Positions 43,559 through 52,458 of a stretch of DNA of 64,000 nucleotides are shown piece by piece. Numbering within the stretch: the first letter of the stretch is position 1; every line of letters begins with the position of its first letter. The stretch covers positions 1-64,000 of the forward strand of contig JAGYIO010000005.1 of assembly GCA_018402585.1 (NCBI GenBank), in the 5' to 3' direction. The stretch is from Chthoniobacterales bacterium (lineage in GTDB: Bacteria; Verrucomicrobiota; Verrucomicrobiia; Chthoniobacterales; JACTMZ01). Under the pieces are notes generated by a model. It ran no database searches. It was given only the letters and a program-made list of their open reading frames with translations, and was not told the DNA's origin. Both the position numbers and the translations under genes were made by a program.

Positions 43559-43789
43559 TCAGTGGCAGGCACAGCCCCCGCCGCAGCCGCCCCCGCCCGG
43601 CGCTGGCGGGGTGGAACCGCCCTTCGAGGAGGTCATGATCCCGAGCCCGCCGGTGATCACGCGGCGGATCGCTTCCTTGGTTTCCGGATGCTCGCTCAGG
43701 GCCGCGTCCCGCATACTCTGGCGGATCTCGTAGGTGCGGACCGGCTCGCCTTCAATCGACGGAACCGTTTGGTAAAGGTAAGTGGCCAT
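43559..43789 (-). CDS. FmdB-like small protein with C-terminal Cys cluster
   Basis: 76 aa from the ATG at 43787-43789. It starts 'MATYLYQTVP', like FmdB regulators, but lacks the usual CxxC zinc knuckle after it. The end is 'GGGGCGGGCACH', four potential metal ligands after a Gly/Pro-rich linker. Function unknown; metal binding is inferred. Confidence 0.6.
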   Translation of the reverse strand: MATYLYQTVPSIEGEPVRTYEIRQSMRDAALSEHPETKEAIRRVITGGLGIMTSSKGGSTPPAPGGGGCGGGCACH

Positions 43790-43840
43790 GCCGGAAAATC
43801 TCTGCGCACCCGCTCCAGGGCAAGCGATTTTGCTCCTCAC

Positions 43841-44767
43841 TCAGGCTGGTTCCTCGATGACCGGAGGCCGCGCGGACAAAGCAAGGAAGGCGCCGAGCAG
43901 GATAAAAGCGCCGGCCACCAACTGTTCCGCGCGGAAATTTTCCCCGAAAAACCCGGCCGAAAGTAGCATGGTACCGAGCGGACAAAGCAGGAGTGCCGAC
44001 TGGGCCGGCGCAGCCCCGACCTCGCGGATGCCGATGTAGTAGAGCCAGTGGCCCAAGCCAATGGAGAGAACCCCGGAGCCGAAAAGGACAAAGTTGGTCC
44101 AGGCATCGGCGCGCAGCAGAGCCGACGCATCGCCGAAAAGCAGCATCCCGGGCCAAAGCAGCGCGAGGGTGAAAAGACTGACCGCCCCGAAGCCGGTGGT
44201 CGGACCAGCGCACGCCGTGAACTTTTTCACCAGGATGCCGTAAAGCGCCCAGCCCGTGGCGGCGAGCAGGGCAAACCCCAAGCCGGCCCACCGCACGTCC
44301 CCCCGAAATTGCCCCCCTGCGGCGAAAACCAGCCAGGTCACCCCGACCAGCGCCAAACCCGTGCCGAGGAGAAATTTGCCGCTGCGCGCAATCCAACGCT
44401 CGTCCGCAAAGAAAATCACGGCCAACCCGGCGGTGATGACCACGGAGAGGCGTCCGAAGAGGGCGTAAACACCAGGCAGAAGAAGGACGACCGCCGCAGT
44501 CTGGGCAACCTGGTGCACCACATTCGGCAGCGCGGCCACCGCACACCCGGCCCAATCGGAGAGCGGCATGCGGCGGGGAGCACTCCAAAGTTTCCACCCG
44601 AAGAAAGGCACGATGACGAGGAAGCCGGCCAGATAGCGGTAGAAATTTTGGGTCCACGGATCAAAGGGGCCGGCCAGCCAATACTGGAAAACGGGGGGAC
44701 TCGACCAAATGACCACCGTGGCGAGCAGCGCGAGTCTCCCGCGCCAGAGGGACCGGGAGGCGGCCAT
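43841..44767 (-). CDS. EamA/DMT-family transporter
   Basis: 308 aa with about ten hydrophobic segments in two EamA repeats ('VVIWSSPPVFQYWLAGPFDP' early; 'EVGAAPAQSALLLCPLGTML' late). Drug/metabolite exporter of unknown substrate. Six bases from the DUF5069 gene, so probably cotranscribed. Confidence 0.8.
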   Translation of the reverse strand: MAASRSLWRGRLALLATVVIWSSPPVFQYWLAGPFDPWTQNFYRYLAGFLVIVPFFGWKLWSAPRRMPLSDWAGCAVAALPNVVHQVAQTAAVVLLLPGVYALFGRLSVVITAGLAVIFFADERWIARSGKFLLGTGLALVGVTWLVFAAGGQFRGDVRWAGLGFALLAATGWALYGILVKKFTACAGPTTGFGAVSLFTLALLWPGMLLFGDASALLRADAWTNFVLFGSGVLSIGLGHWLYYIGIREVGAAPAQSALLLCPLGTMLLSAGFFGENFRAEQLVAGAFILLGAFLALSARPPVIEEPA

Positions 44768-44773
44768 GCGGCG

Positions 44774-45217
44774 TCAGCAGGCGACCGCCGGGCCGCCGGG
44801 AGCCCGACCCTCGTCGACCTCGATCAGGTCGAACAAGGTCTGGATATCGGCGCGCCCCGTCATCCCGAGGCCTTCCAAACGGGTCTGCAGGCGCACGGAG
44901 AGGTGGTCATTCCAGCCGCATTTGCGCAGGAATTCATTCCACATGAAAATTTCGCTCTCCTGCGGACGCCGTCCGGTCGCGAAACACCATTCGAGCAAAG
45001 CTTCGTCCGAACCACCCTCCCGCACCTTCGCGGCCAGCGTGTCATAGTCGACCTGAAGAAACTCGCAGCACCGCAGGTCGAAGCCGGCGCCCAGATTCGC
45101 ATGGTAATCGGCCGGCAGCTCCCCGGCCTGATGCATTCTGATCTTTCCGACCAGGCGCGGGAAATAAACCAGACCGCCTTCGCGGTCGTAAGGGCTGCGC
45201 GGGAACTTGGTTGCCAT
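44774..45217 (-). CDS. DUF5069 protein
   Basis: 147 aa from the ATG at 45215-45217. 'PRSPYDREGGLVYFPRLVGK' is the diagnostic DUF5069 opening; C-terminal 'DIQTLFDLIEVDEGR'. Cytoplasmic, no known function. First of a pair with the EamA gene. Confidence 0.8.
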   Translation of the reverse strand: MATKFPRSPYDREGGLVYFPRLVGKIRMHQAGELPADYHANLGAGFDLRCCEFLQVDYDTLAAKVREGGSDEALLEWCFATGRRPQESEIFMWNEFLRKCGWNDHLSVRLQTRLEGLGMTGRADIQTLFDLIEVDEGRAPGGPAVAC

Positions 45218-45279
45218 GAGGTAATTTTGGCCCCGGGGCGGCGCAAAGTCCATCGCCATGGCGGCCGGCAGCGACCAGT

Positions 45280-46353
45280 ATGCCGACCGTGAAGGTCGGC
45301 CTGGAACTTGAATTGGAGATTATCCGCATCATCTACGGAGGGGCCGGACTGGCCCGCCACGAGGGCTGCGCGATCTTCGTGCCCTTCACGATCCCCGGCG
45401 AGAAGGTGCGGGCCCGGATCACCCGCCTCCGGCCCGGCTGGGCGCAGGCCAAACTCCTCGCGGTGACCAGGCCTTCAGCGGACCGCGTGGAACCGCCCTG
45501 CCCTTGGTTTACCCGGTGCGGGGGTTGCGCCTACCAGCACATCGCCTACCCGCGGCAACTCACGATCAAAAGCGCGCAGGTTGAAGAAGCTTTGCGCCGC
45601 ATCGGCAAGTTTGCCGCGCCACCAGTCGAACCGGCGCTGCCCTCGCCACTCGACTACGGATACCGCAACCGCATCACGGTGCATATCGAACCGCCCGACA
45701 TCGGATTCCGCGGCACCGACCCGCGCCAAGTCGTCGACCTCAACCGTTGTTTGCTCGCAGGCCATGCGGTCAACGCCGCCCTGACCCGCTTGCGGGCGAA
45801 AAGAGCTTGGCGTCCGGGCCCCGCGACCCTCCGCGCCAATCCCGAAGCGCGGGGTTTCCGTCAAGTCAATGACGGGGCGGCCGAAATCCTCGCCGCGGTG
45901 GTGGTCGGGATGGCCGGATCCGGCCAGGTGCTGGTCGATGCCTATTGTGGGTCCGGTTTCTTCGCCAAAAAGTTGCGCAGCTCGTTCACGCGCGTCATCG
46001 GCCTCGATTGGGACGATCAGTCCATCCAGGCGGCGGGGCAAGACGCCGAGGCCCACGAAGACTACCGCCGGGGCGACACCGCCGAGTTGTTGCCCGCGGC
46101 ACTCGGTCCCGCCGCGACGACCGTGGTCCTGCTCGACCCGCCCGCCCAGGGGCTGGACCCGGGTGTCATTGACACCCTGCTCCGCGCCCGCCCGGCCCGC
46201 CTGGTTTACGTGTCGTGCGATCCGGCGACCTTGGCCCGTGATTTGTCGCGCTTGGCCAGCGGCTACCAACTCCTCCGGGCCGCGCCGGTCGATATGTTCC
46301 CGCAGACCGCTTCCATCGAGACCGCCTGCTTGCTGGCAGCTTCTCCTAATTAG
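45280..46353 (+). CDS. RNA (uracil-5-)-methyltransferase-type enzyme (RlmCD/TrmA family)
   Basis: 357 aa, shorter than the usual ~430-460. N-terminal TRAM domain ('VPFTIPGEKVRARITRLRPG'), Fe-S cysteines in 'CPWFTRCGGCAYQ', SAM motif 'VLVDAYCGSGFFAKKL' and the catalytic Cys in 'LVYVSCDPATLARDL'. Methylates U in rRNA or tRNA. The insert between the cluster and the SAM domain is short. Convergent with the TPR gene; the ends overlap by 8 bases. Confidence 0.85.
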   Translation: MPTVKVGLELELEIIRIIYGGAGLARHEGCAIFVPFTIPGEKVRARITRLRPGWAQAKLLAVTRPSADRVEPPCPWFTRCGGCAYQHIAYPRQLTIKSAQVEEALRRIGKFAAPPVEPALPSPLDYGYRNRITVHIEPPDIGFRGTDPRQVVDLNRCLLAGHAVNAALTRLRAKRAWRPGPATLRANPEARGFRQVNDGAAEILAAVVVGMAGSGQVLVDAYCGSGFFAKKLRSSFTRVIGLDWDDQSIQAAGQDAEAHEDYRRGDTAELLPAALGPAATTVVLLDPPAQGLDPGVIDTLLRARPARLVYVSCDPATLARDLSRLASGYQLLRAAPVDMFPQTASIETACLLAASPN

Positions 46354-47014
46354 GGCCCGGGGCGGGCGGAGGTACTCCAGCCGGAACCCCCAAGAGAGAA
46401 AGTTCGCCTGCCGCGACCATGGCCGCGGGGGTCTGCGGGTAGGCCGTGCCGATCGACTCGAGCACCGCTTTGGCCTCTCCGCGGCTTCCGCCGGCGATAA
46501 GCATTCGGGCCTCGGCCAGCAGAGCCATGGGAGCGGCATAGGAAGCGGCGTATCGGCCCGAGGCTGTGCGGTAGGCCTCCAGGGCGGCGGTCTCATTTTT
46601 TTGCATTTGCCGGATTTCCCCGAGAGAAAGCCAACCGACCGGGGCCAGCGGATGATCGGGCTGCGCCGCGAGAAAAGTTTGCAAGGTGGCGGCAGCCTCG
46701 TCCGTCTGGCCCTCGTTGCGCAAGGCCTCGGCCCAGCGCAGTTGCGCATTGCCCGCGGCAACCGTGCCGGGAAATTTTTCCACCACTTCGCGCCATCCTT
46801 CGGGTCCGGCCGAGACGCTGTAAAGCGTTTCGGCCGCGCTGCGCTCTTGCGACTGCCAAAAAGTCCAAGCTCCGACCCCTAGAATGAGCAGGACCAGCGC
46901 GATGAGTCCCCCTGCGAATTTTTTCCAATGTTCCTGCCAAAAAAGATCGCTATCGCTCATTTCGAGCGCCGGATCAACGGAGGGCAGGAGTACGGATGGG
47001 CGGGGCGATTCCAT
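46346..47014 (-). CDS. TPR-type inner-membrane protein (YfgM-like)
   Basis: 222 aa from the ATG at 47012-47014. A cytoplasmic N-terminus, one membrane helix ('KFAGGLIALVLLILGVGAWT'), then periplasmic tetratricopeptide-like helices ('AQLRWAEALRNEGQTDEAAA'). Resembles YfgM ancillary SecYEG chaperones. Four bases after cysK. Confidence 0.7.
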   Translation of the reverse strand: MESPRPSVLLPSVDPALEMSDSDLFWQEHWKKFAGGLIALVLLILGVGAWTFWQSQERSAAETLYSVSAGPEGWREVVEKFPGTVAAGNAQLRWAEALRNEGQTDEAAATLQTFLAAQPDHPLAPVGWLSLGEIRQMQKNETAALEAYRTASGRYAASYAAPMALLAEARMLIAGGSRGEAKAVLESIGTAYPQTPAAMVAAGELSLLGVPAGVPPPAPGPN

Positions 47015-47018
47015 GGGG

Positions 47019-47984
47019 TCAGGCGGAGGCGGTGGCCCGTGCTTCATCGGCCAAGGGCGTGCTGAGGTAACGCTCGCCGGTCGAGCAGGCGATGGTGACG
47101 ATGAGTTTGCCTTTGTTTTCCGGACGTTTGGCCAACTCGAGCGCGGCATGGACATTGGCACCGGAACTGATCCCGCCGAGGATCCCTTCCTCCTTGGCCA
47201 GGCGGCGGGCCATGGCAAAAGCATCGTGGTTTGAGACCGTGAGCACTTCGTCCACCACGTCAAGGTGCAGGTTGTCCGGCACGAACCCGGCGCCTGTTCC
47301 CTGGATTTTGTGCGGGCCGGGTTTCACTGCCTCGCCCGCGCGGGTTTGGGTGATGACCGGCGAATCTTGGGGTTCGACCGCGACAATATGCACCCCGGGC
47401 CGGCGCTTTTTCAGCACCTCGCCCACCCCCGTGCAGGTGCCGCCGGTGCCGACGGCCGAGACAAAAATATCGACCTTGCCGTCCGTGTCGTCCCAGACCT
47501 CCTCTGCCGTGGTCTTGGCGTGGATTTCCGGGTTGGCCGGATTTTTGAACTGCTGCGGCATCCAGCCATTCGGGGTGCTCCGCAAAATTTCTTCAGCCTT
47601 GCCAATGGCTCCCTTCATACCCTCGGGGCCGGGGGTGAGCACCAGGTCCGCCCCGAGCATGGCGAGCAAGGTGCGACGCTCGAGACTCATCGTTTCGGGC
47701 ATGGTCAGGATCAATTTGTATCCCTTGGCCGCCGCGACGAAGGCGAGGGCAATACCCGTGTTGCCGCTGGTCGGTTCGACAATGACCATGCCCTTTTGCA
47801 GCAGGCCCTTGGCCTCGGCGTCCTCGATCATCGCCTTGCCGATGCGGTCCTTGACGCTGCCCAGCGGGTTGAAAAATTCGCATTTCACCGCCACGGTTGC
47901 GCCTGCGCCCTCACTGATGCGGTTCAGCTTGACCAGCGGGGTACGACCGACCGTTTCGACAATGTTGTTATAGAGATAGCCCAT
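47019..47984 (-). CDS. cysK: Cysteine synthase A
   Basis: 321 aa from the ATG at 47982-47984. PLP lysine in '[20 protein letters not shown]', 'PTSGNTG' and the phosphate loop '[12 protein letters not shown]'. Makes cysteine from O-acetylserine and sulfide. Confidence 0.93.
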   Translation of the reverse strand: MGYLYNNIVETVGRTPLVKLNRISEGAGATVAVKCEFFNPLGSVKDRIGKAMIEDAEAKGLLQKGMVIVEPTSGNTGIALAFVAAAKGYKLILTMPETMSLERRTLLAMLGADLVLTPGPEGMKGAIGKAEEILRSTPNGWMPQQFKNPANPEIHAKTTAEEVWDDTDGKVDIFVSAVGTGGTCTGVGEVLKKRRPGVHIVAVEPQDSPVITQTRAGEAVKPGPHKIQGTGAGFVPDNLHLDVVDEVLTVSNHDAFAMARRLAKEEGILGGISSGANVHAALELAKRPENKGKLIVTIACSTGERYLSTPLADEARATASA

Positions 47985-48053
47985 AGGTTGCCGGGTTTGC
48001 GTCCAGAAGTGCTTAGAGTCAAAAGGGGCCCAAGGCAACGCCGGAGTTGGTCC

Positions 48054-50006
48054 TCACCGCACCACCCGGAAGAGGTGGGCCACCCGCACGGAGGGATCCA
48101 GCGCCACATAATTGCGCGCCCCGTGCCAAGTCCAGCGTTCGCCGGTCAGCAGGTCCTCAACCAGGTAGTCCGCATCCCAAGCCAGGCCGTATTCCCAGAG
48201 CGGCCACTCCACGGCCGCGGCTTGGGTTTTGTCAGGGTCGAGATTGACCACCATGAGGAGCAGGTTGTCTCCCGTTGCCTTGACGTAAAAAAGGACATTG
48301 TCGTTTTCCGCGGTGTGGAAGCGCAGGTTGGCCAGATGCCGGAGCGCGGGATTGCCTTTGCGGGCGAGATTCAACCGCGTGAGCAATTCCTTGATATGGC
48401 CCGGGGCATGCCAATCGCGCTGCTTGAATTGGTATTTCTCGCTCTCGAAGTATTCCTCCCGCCCGGGCACGGCTGCATTTTCGCACAATTCAAAACCGCT
48501 GTAGATGCCGTAGAGCGGCGAGAGCGTCGCGGCAAGCACGGCCCGGATCATGAAAGGAGCACGGCCCGGTTGCTGGAGGAAGAAGGGCAGGATGTCCGGG
48601 GTGTTCGTGAAAAGGTTCGGACGAAAATAGTCCGCCGACCAGGCCGCGCTCAGCTCGGTGAAGTAGTCGGTCAATTCCGGCTTGGTGTTGCGCCAGGTGA
48701 AGTAAGTGTAGCTCTGGGAGAACCCGGCCTTGGCCAGCACGCGCATCATTTTCGGCTTGGTGAAGGCCTCGCTGAGAAAAATCAGGTCAGGAAACTTGGC
48801 CCGTGTTTCCGCAATGAGCCACTCCCAGAAAGCCACCGGCTTGGTGTGCGGATTATCAACCCGGAACGTCCGCACCCCGCGCTCCGCCCACCACAGGATC
48901 ACGCTCTGCAACTCGTGCCATAACGCCTTCCAGTCAGCGCAATGGTAATCGAGCGGATAGACGTCCTCGTATTTCTTCGGCGGGTTCTCCGCGTATTTGA
49001 TCGTCCCGTCCGGACGGTGGAAGAACCACTCCGGATGCTCCGCGACATAAGGATGGTCCGGCGAGCAGTTCAGGGCGAAATCCAGCGCGATCTCCAACCC
49101 GCGCTGCTTCGCCTCGCCGACCAACCACTCAAAATCCTCCAGCGTTCCGAGTTCCGGGGCCACGTCGCGGTGCCCGCCACCGTGCGGACATCCCTCATGC
49201 CGGTTGCCGATCGCATAGGGCACGCCGGGTTCACCCGGTTGGCACTCCAGCGCATTGTTGCGCCCCTTGCGTTTGCTCGTTCCGATCGGATGGATGGGCG
49301 GAAAATAAACCACCTCGAAGCCCATGGCCTTCGCGTCGTCCAAGCGCGGCAGACAATCGCGGAAGGTCGAACCTTGATCGCCTCGCCCCTCTGCGGATCG
49401 TGGAAAAAATTGATACCACGCGGCGCAGAGTGCCGCCGGACGCTCGACCATGATCCGGCCAGACGGGCGAAATTCGCTGCCGATCGCCCGGTCCGGCAGA
49501 CGGGAGATCAAAGCGGACAAATCCTGCTGCGCGGCGACCGCCGCCGCCGCGTCGCGGGAAGCGGCGGCCAGGGTCTTGGCCGCTTGCCGCAAGGTCGAGG
49601 CCGCGGTTTTGCCCACGGTGCGCTCCGCGCCCCGGACCAAAAGCTGCGCCCCCTCCCGCGCTTCGGAGGTCAAATCCTCCTGCCCCGCCTCATACTTGCG
49701 CCGGAACTCCTCCCGCCAGGTCTCGTACACCTCCAGCCAGGCCTCAATCGTGTATTCGCAATCCCCGATCTTGCCGACCGTGAAAGCCCCCGACCAGACG
49801 TCATTGCCCTCGTGCTGCATCGGCACTTCCTGCCAACCCTTGGCTCCGCGCCGGCGCGATTTGAGCACCGCGGCAATGACCTCGTGGCCGTCCTTGTAAA
49901 TGTCCGCCGTGATCCGCACCGGATCGCCGACCAGCCGCTTGATCGCGTAGCGTCCGCAATCAAGCAGAGGCTGCACATTTTCGATGACCACCGCGGTCTT
50001 CTTCAT
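48054..50006 (-). CDS. glgE: Maltose-1-phosphate maltosyltransferase GlgE
   Basis: 650 aa, family length. N-terminal beta domain ('VIENVQPLLDCGRYAIKRLV'), GH13_3 barrel with 'VYFPPIHPIGTSKRKGRNNA', the nucleophile Asp in 'TFRVDNPHTKPVAFWEW' and acid Glu in 'IFLSEAFTKPKMM'. Elongates alpha-1,4-glucan from maltose-1-phosphate. Coupled (ATGA) to the upstream sugar kinase; TreS and GlgB are not here. Confidence 0.93.
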   Translation of the reverse strand: MKKTAVVIENVQPLLDCGRYAIKRLVGDPVRITADIYKDGHEVIAAVLKSRRRGAKGWQEVPMQHEGNDVWSGAFTVGKIGDCEYTIEAWLEVYETWREEFRRKYEAGQEDLTSEAREGAQLLVRGAERTVGKTAASTLRQAAKTLAAASRDAAAAVAAQQDLSALISRLPDRAIGSEFRPSGRIMVERPAALCAAWYQFFPRSAEGRGDQGSTFRDCLPRLDDAKAMGFEVVYFPPIHPIGTSKRKGRNNALECQPGEPGVPYAIGNRHEGCPHGGGHRDVAPELGTLEDFEWLVGEAKQRGLEIALDFALNCSPDHPYVAEHPEWFFHRPDGTIKYAENPPKKYEDVYPLDYHCADWKALWHELQSVILWWAERGVRTFRVDNPHTKPVAFWEWLIAETRAKFPDLIFLSEAFTKPKMMRVLAKAGFSQSYTYFTWRNTKPELTDYFTELSAAWSADYFRPNLFTNTPDILPFFLQQPGRAPFMIRAVLAATLSPLYGIYSGFELCENAAVPGREEYFESEKYQFKQRDWHAPGHIKELLTRLNLARKGNPALRHLANLRFHTAENDNVLFYVKATGDNLLLMVVNLDPDKTQAAAVEWPLWEYGLAWDADYLVEDLLTGERWTWHGARNYVALDPSVRVAHLFRVVR

Positions 50007-50962
50007 AGGGAAAAGCTCCGGGCGGCTTCACGCACCGCCGGCGCCAGCGGACGCCACTCTTCGTTCTCTTCGCACAACGAGGCAAGGCGCTGGGAGGCCG
50101 CCGGAATGTGTTGGAGAAAGGCCGGTTTGCCCTGCGCGACACCGAGAAACCCGTAAGCGCCCAAGGCTTGCATCAGCCGCTGCCGGGCACAGGCCTCAAG
50201 TTCCACCTGCCAGGCAAGGCGATCCTCGCGGCCGGCCAAAGCGGCGTAAAGCTCGGACAACTCCCCACGTTCCTCCACGTCCAGGGCGACATAAGGATCA
50301 TAAAGGAGCGAGGCCACATCGTATCCGGCCAGTCCGGCACGCATCCCTTGGAAATCGATCAAAGTCACTCGGCCGTCCCGCACCATGACATTCTGCGATT
50401 GGAAATCACGATGGACGAGAACACGGGGGCGGGCCGCCAATTCCCTCGCCTGCTCAACCATCGGCACCGCGGCACGCATGACCTCCGACTTTTCCGCGCC
50501 GAGATAATTCGCGAAAAAGTAATCCTGCTCCCAGCGGTAGAGTTCTTCGTCGAACGGTTCGCGCAGCACATGTTCCGCGCCCGCTTCCCGCAAATCAAGC
50601 GCATGCAGGCGCGCCAGCTGGGTGAGGGTTTGGCCGTAAAGTTCGCGCCGCACCGCCCACTTCTCAGCGCGGTGCGACCAGAGATCCTCCGTGCCGGCGT
50701 CCTCCATGAGAATGCGCCGCCAAGGGACATCGTGCGCCAACACCACGGGCACCCGCAGCCCGTGACGATGCAGAAATTCCGCACAATGCGCGTAGCGGGC
50801 ATTTTCGGCTTTCTCTTCGCCGTAATGCACCGCAACCAGACCCGCGGCGCAACCGGAGCCACGCCAGAAGCGGCGGTCGGATCCACCGTGGTTGACCGGG
50901 GTCCATTCGCCGCCCGCGGCGGCGGGACGTACGGACGCAACCCAGGCGAAAATCTCTCTCAT
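50003..50962 (-). CDS. Aminoglycoside-phosphotransferase-fold sugar kinase (AmgK-like)
   Basis: 319 aa from the ATG at 50960-50962. Catalytic 'VLVHRDFQSQNVMVRDG' and 'LIDFQGMRAGLAGYDV'. Closest by pattern and context to AmgK, the anomeric N-acetylmuramate/N-acetylglucosamine kinase, with a MurU-like gene next to it. Position in a GlgE operon leaves room for another sugar-1-kinase role, including maltose. Overlaps both neighbours by 4 bases. Confidence 0.75.
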   Translation of the reverse strand: MREIFAWVASVRPAAAGGEWTPVNHGGSDRRFWRGSGCAAGLVAVHYGEEKAENARYAHCAEFLHRHGLRVPVVLAHDVPWRRILMEDAGTEDLWSHRAEKWAVRRELYGQTLTQLARLHALDLREAGAEHVLREPFDEELYRWEQDYFFANYLGAEKSEVMRAAVPMVEQARELAARPRVLVHRDFQSQNVMVRDGRVTLIDFQGMRAGLAGYDVASLLYDPYVALDVEERGELSELYAALAGREDRLAWQVELEACARQRLMQALGAYGFLGVAQGKPAFLQHIPAASQRLASLCEENEEWRPLAPAVREAARSFSL

Positions 50963-51936
50963 ACCGCCCCTCCTTCGATCCGTCCTTCGGCCAGCATACC
51001 CTCGCGCACCACGGCGTTGGCCACCACCGCATGCGCCAGGACCTTGGAACCGGCCCACAAGACCGATTCACTGACCCGCGCCCCCGCCCCCACCTGACAA
51101 TCCGGCCCCAGCCAATTCCAGCCGGACAACTCCGCATCAGGTGCCACCCGCGCCCCGGGCAGACGCCACAAAGGCCAGCCGGTTGGCGCGGTCGGCGGCG
51201 GCAGAATTTCGACTGCACCCGAAGCCAGATCGGCATGGATGCGCAGGTATTCGCCGAGGTTGCCGATGTCACGCCACACCCCCTGGTCAAGCACGATACC
51301 GGCGATGACTTGCCCCGCACGGAGGGCCTCAAGCCAGACGGAAACCAAAGACAAAGGTTGCCCGCGGGGAATACGCGAGAGCAGCCCCGGCCCGACAACA
51401 CAGACTCCGGTGTAGAGAAAACGTGGCCCGCCGGCACGGATCTCACCTCGGATATCGCTCACCCGTCCACTCGCCACATCGAAGCCGACCTGCAGGGGTC
51501 CACCGCCGGTTCGCAGGGCCAAAGTGCAAAGTGCGCCGCTTTTCGTGTGCGCCGAAATGAGAGCCGCCAGGTCCAACTCGGCCAGAATATCGCCGTTGTG
51601 CAGCAGCACCGGACCGGGTAACAAAAGATCCTCGACATTTTTCAATCCGCCGGCGGTGTCCAAGAGGTCCGGTTCGTGGCGGAAAAAAACAGGCACCCCG
51701 GCATAGCGCGAGCTCTGGGGGTATTCCGGAAAAAGACGGATGAATTGGTCGGCCAAACGGTGCGTGTTGATCACGATGCGCTCGAGGCCCGAGGCCGCGA
51801 GGCGGGCCAAGGCGAACTCGCAGAGCGGCAGGCCACAAATCGGAACAAGCGGTTTGGGCACCTGCTCGGTCAAGGGCTCGAGGCGCTGGCCCCGGCCGGC
51901 GCAAAGCAGAAACGCTGTCCGGGGCCCCGCGCTCAC
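50959..51936 (-). CDS. Sugar-1-phosphate nucleotidyltransferase (MurU/GlmU-like)
   Basis: 325 aa. Nucleotide-binding signature 'LLCAGRGQRLEPLTEQVPKP' and 'LLHNGDIL' with metal-binding Asp. The last ~90 residues add a hexapeptide-like left-handed helix ('GPDCQVGAGARVSESVLWAG'), absent in classic MurU (about 220 aa). Makes an NDP-sugar from a sugar-1-phosphate, presumably the kinase's product. Confidence 0.75.
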   Translation of the reverse strand: MSAGPRTAFLLCAGRGQRLEPLTEQVPKPLVPICGLPLCEFALARLAASGLERIVINTHRLADQFIRLFPEYPQSSRYAGVPVFFRHEPDLLDTAGGLKNVEDLLLPGPVLLHNGDILAELDLAALISAHTKSGALCTLALRTGGGPLQVGFDVASGRVSDIRGEIRAGGPRFLYTGVCVVGPGLLSRIPRGQPLSLVSVWLEALRAGQVIAGIVLDQGVWRDIGNLGEYLRIHADLASGAVEILPPPTAPTGWPLWRLPGARVAPDAELSGWNWLGPDCQVGAGARVSESVLWAGSKVLAHAVVANAVVREGMLAEGRIEGGAV

Positions 51937-52409
51937 GAGACGGCCGGCTCCTCCCCGCCGATGAGCAGGCGCATCGTGACCATCTCGGATTTCCGGAAGC
52001 CGTGCTTGCCATAAAAACCCAGCAGCCGCCCCTCCCCATCGGGCGTGAGCAGGGTGATGCGGACAAACTGCTTCTCCCGCGCGAAGTCGATCGCATGATG
52101 CAGCAACCGGCTTCCGTGCCCTTGGCCGCGGTGGTCGGCATGCACCACGAGATCCTCGAGTATAATAACAAATCCGCCCTCTGCGGTGCTGATCGTGAAG
52201 AGCAGGTTGATCATGCCGATGATCCGGAGATTGTTGCGCAGCACGAAAATGCGGCCGCGGTTCGGTTGCTCCAAAATCAAGCGCAGCCCGCGGATTTGCT
52301 TGGCTTGGTCGGGATGAAAATCCGGCTCCAGAGCAAAAAGATCCGCCAGCAACTCCGCCAAAAGAGGCATGTCCTCAAGGGTGGCCGGTTCGATGCGGAG
52401 GTCGGACAT
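51933..52409 (-). CDS. GNAT-family N-acetyltransferase
   Basis: 158 aa. Acetyl-CoA loop 'DLVVHADHRGQGHGSRLLHH' (R/Q-x-x-G-x-G/A), then 'FYGKHGFRKSEMVTMRL'. First gene of the coupled four-gene operon. Substrate unknown; it may acetylate an amino sugar handled by the next genes. Confidence 0.8.
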   Translation of the reverse strand: MSDLRIEPATLEDMPLLAELLADLFALEPDFHPDQAKQIRGLRLILEQPNRGRIFVLRNNLRIIGMINLLFTISTAEGGFVIILEDLVVHADHRGQGHGSRLLHHAIDFAREKQFVRITLLTPDGEGRLLGFYGKHGFRKSEMVTMRLLIGGEEPAVS

Positions 52410-52458
52410 CCTTTCTCTTTAGCGGGGAAGCATGCTGCGGGGCAAGGCACACTGCCGC

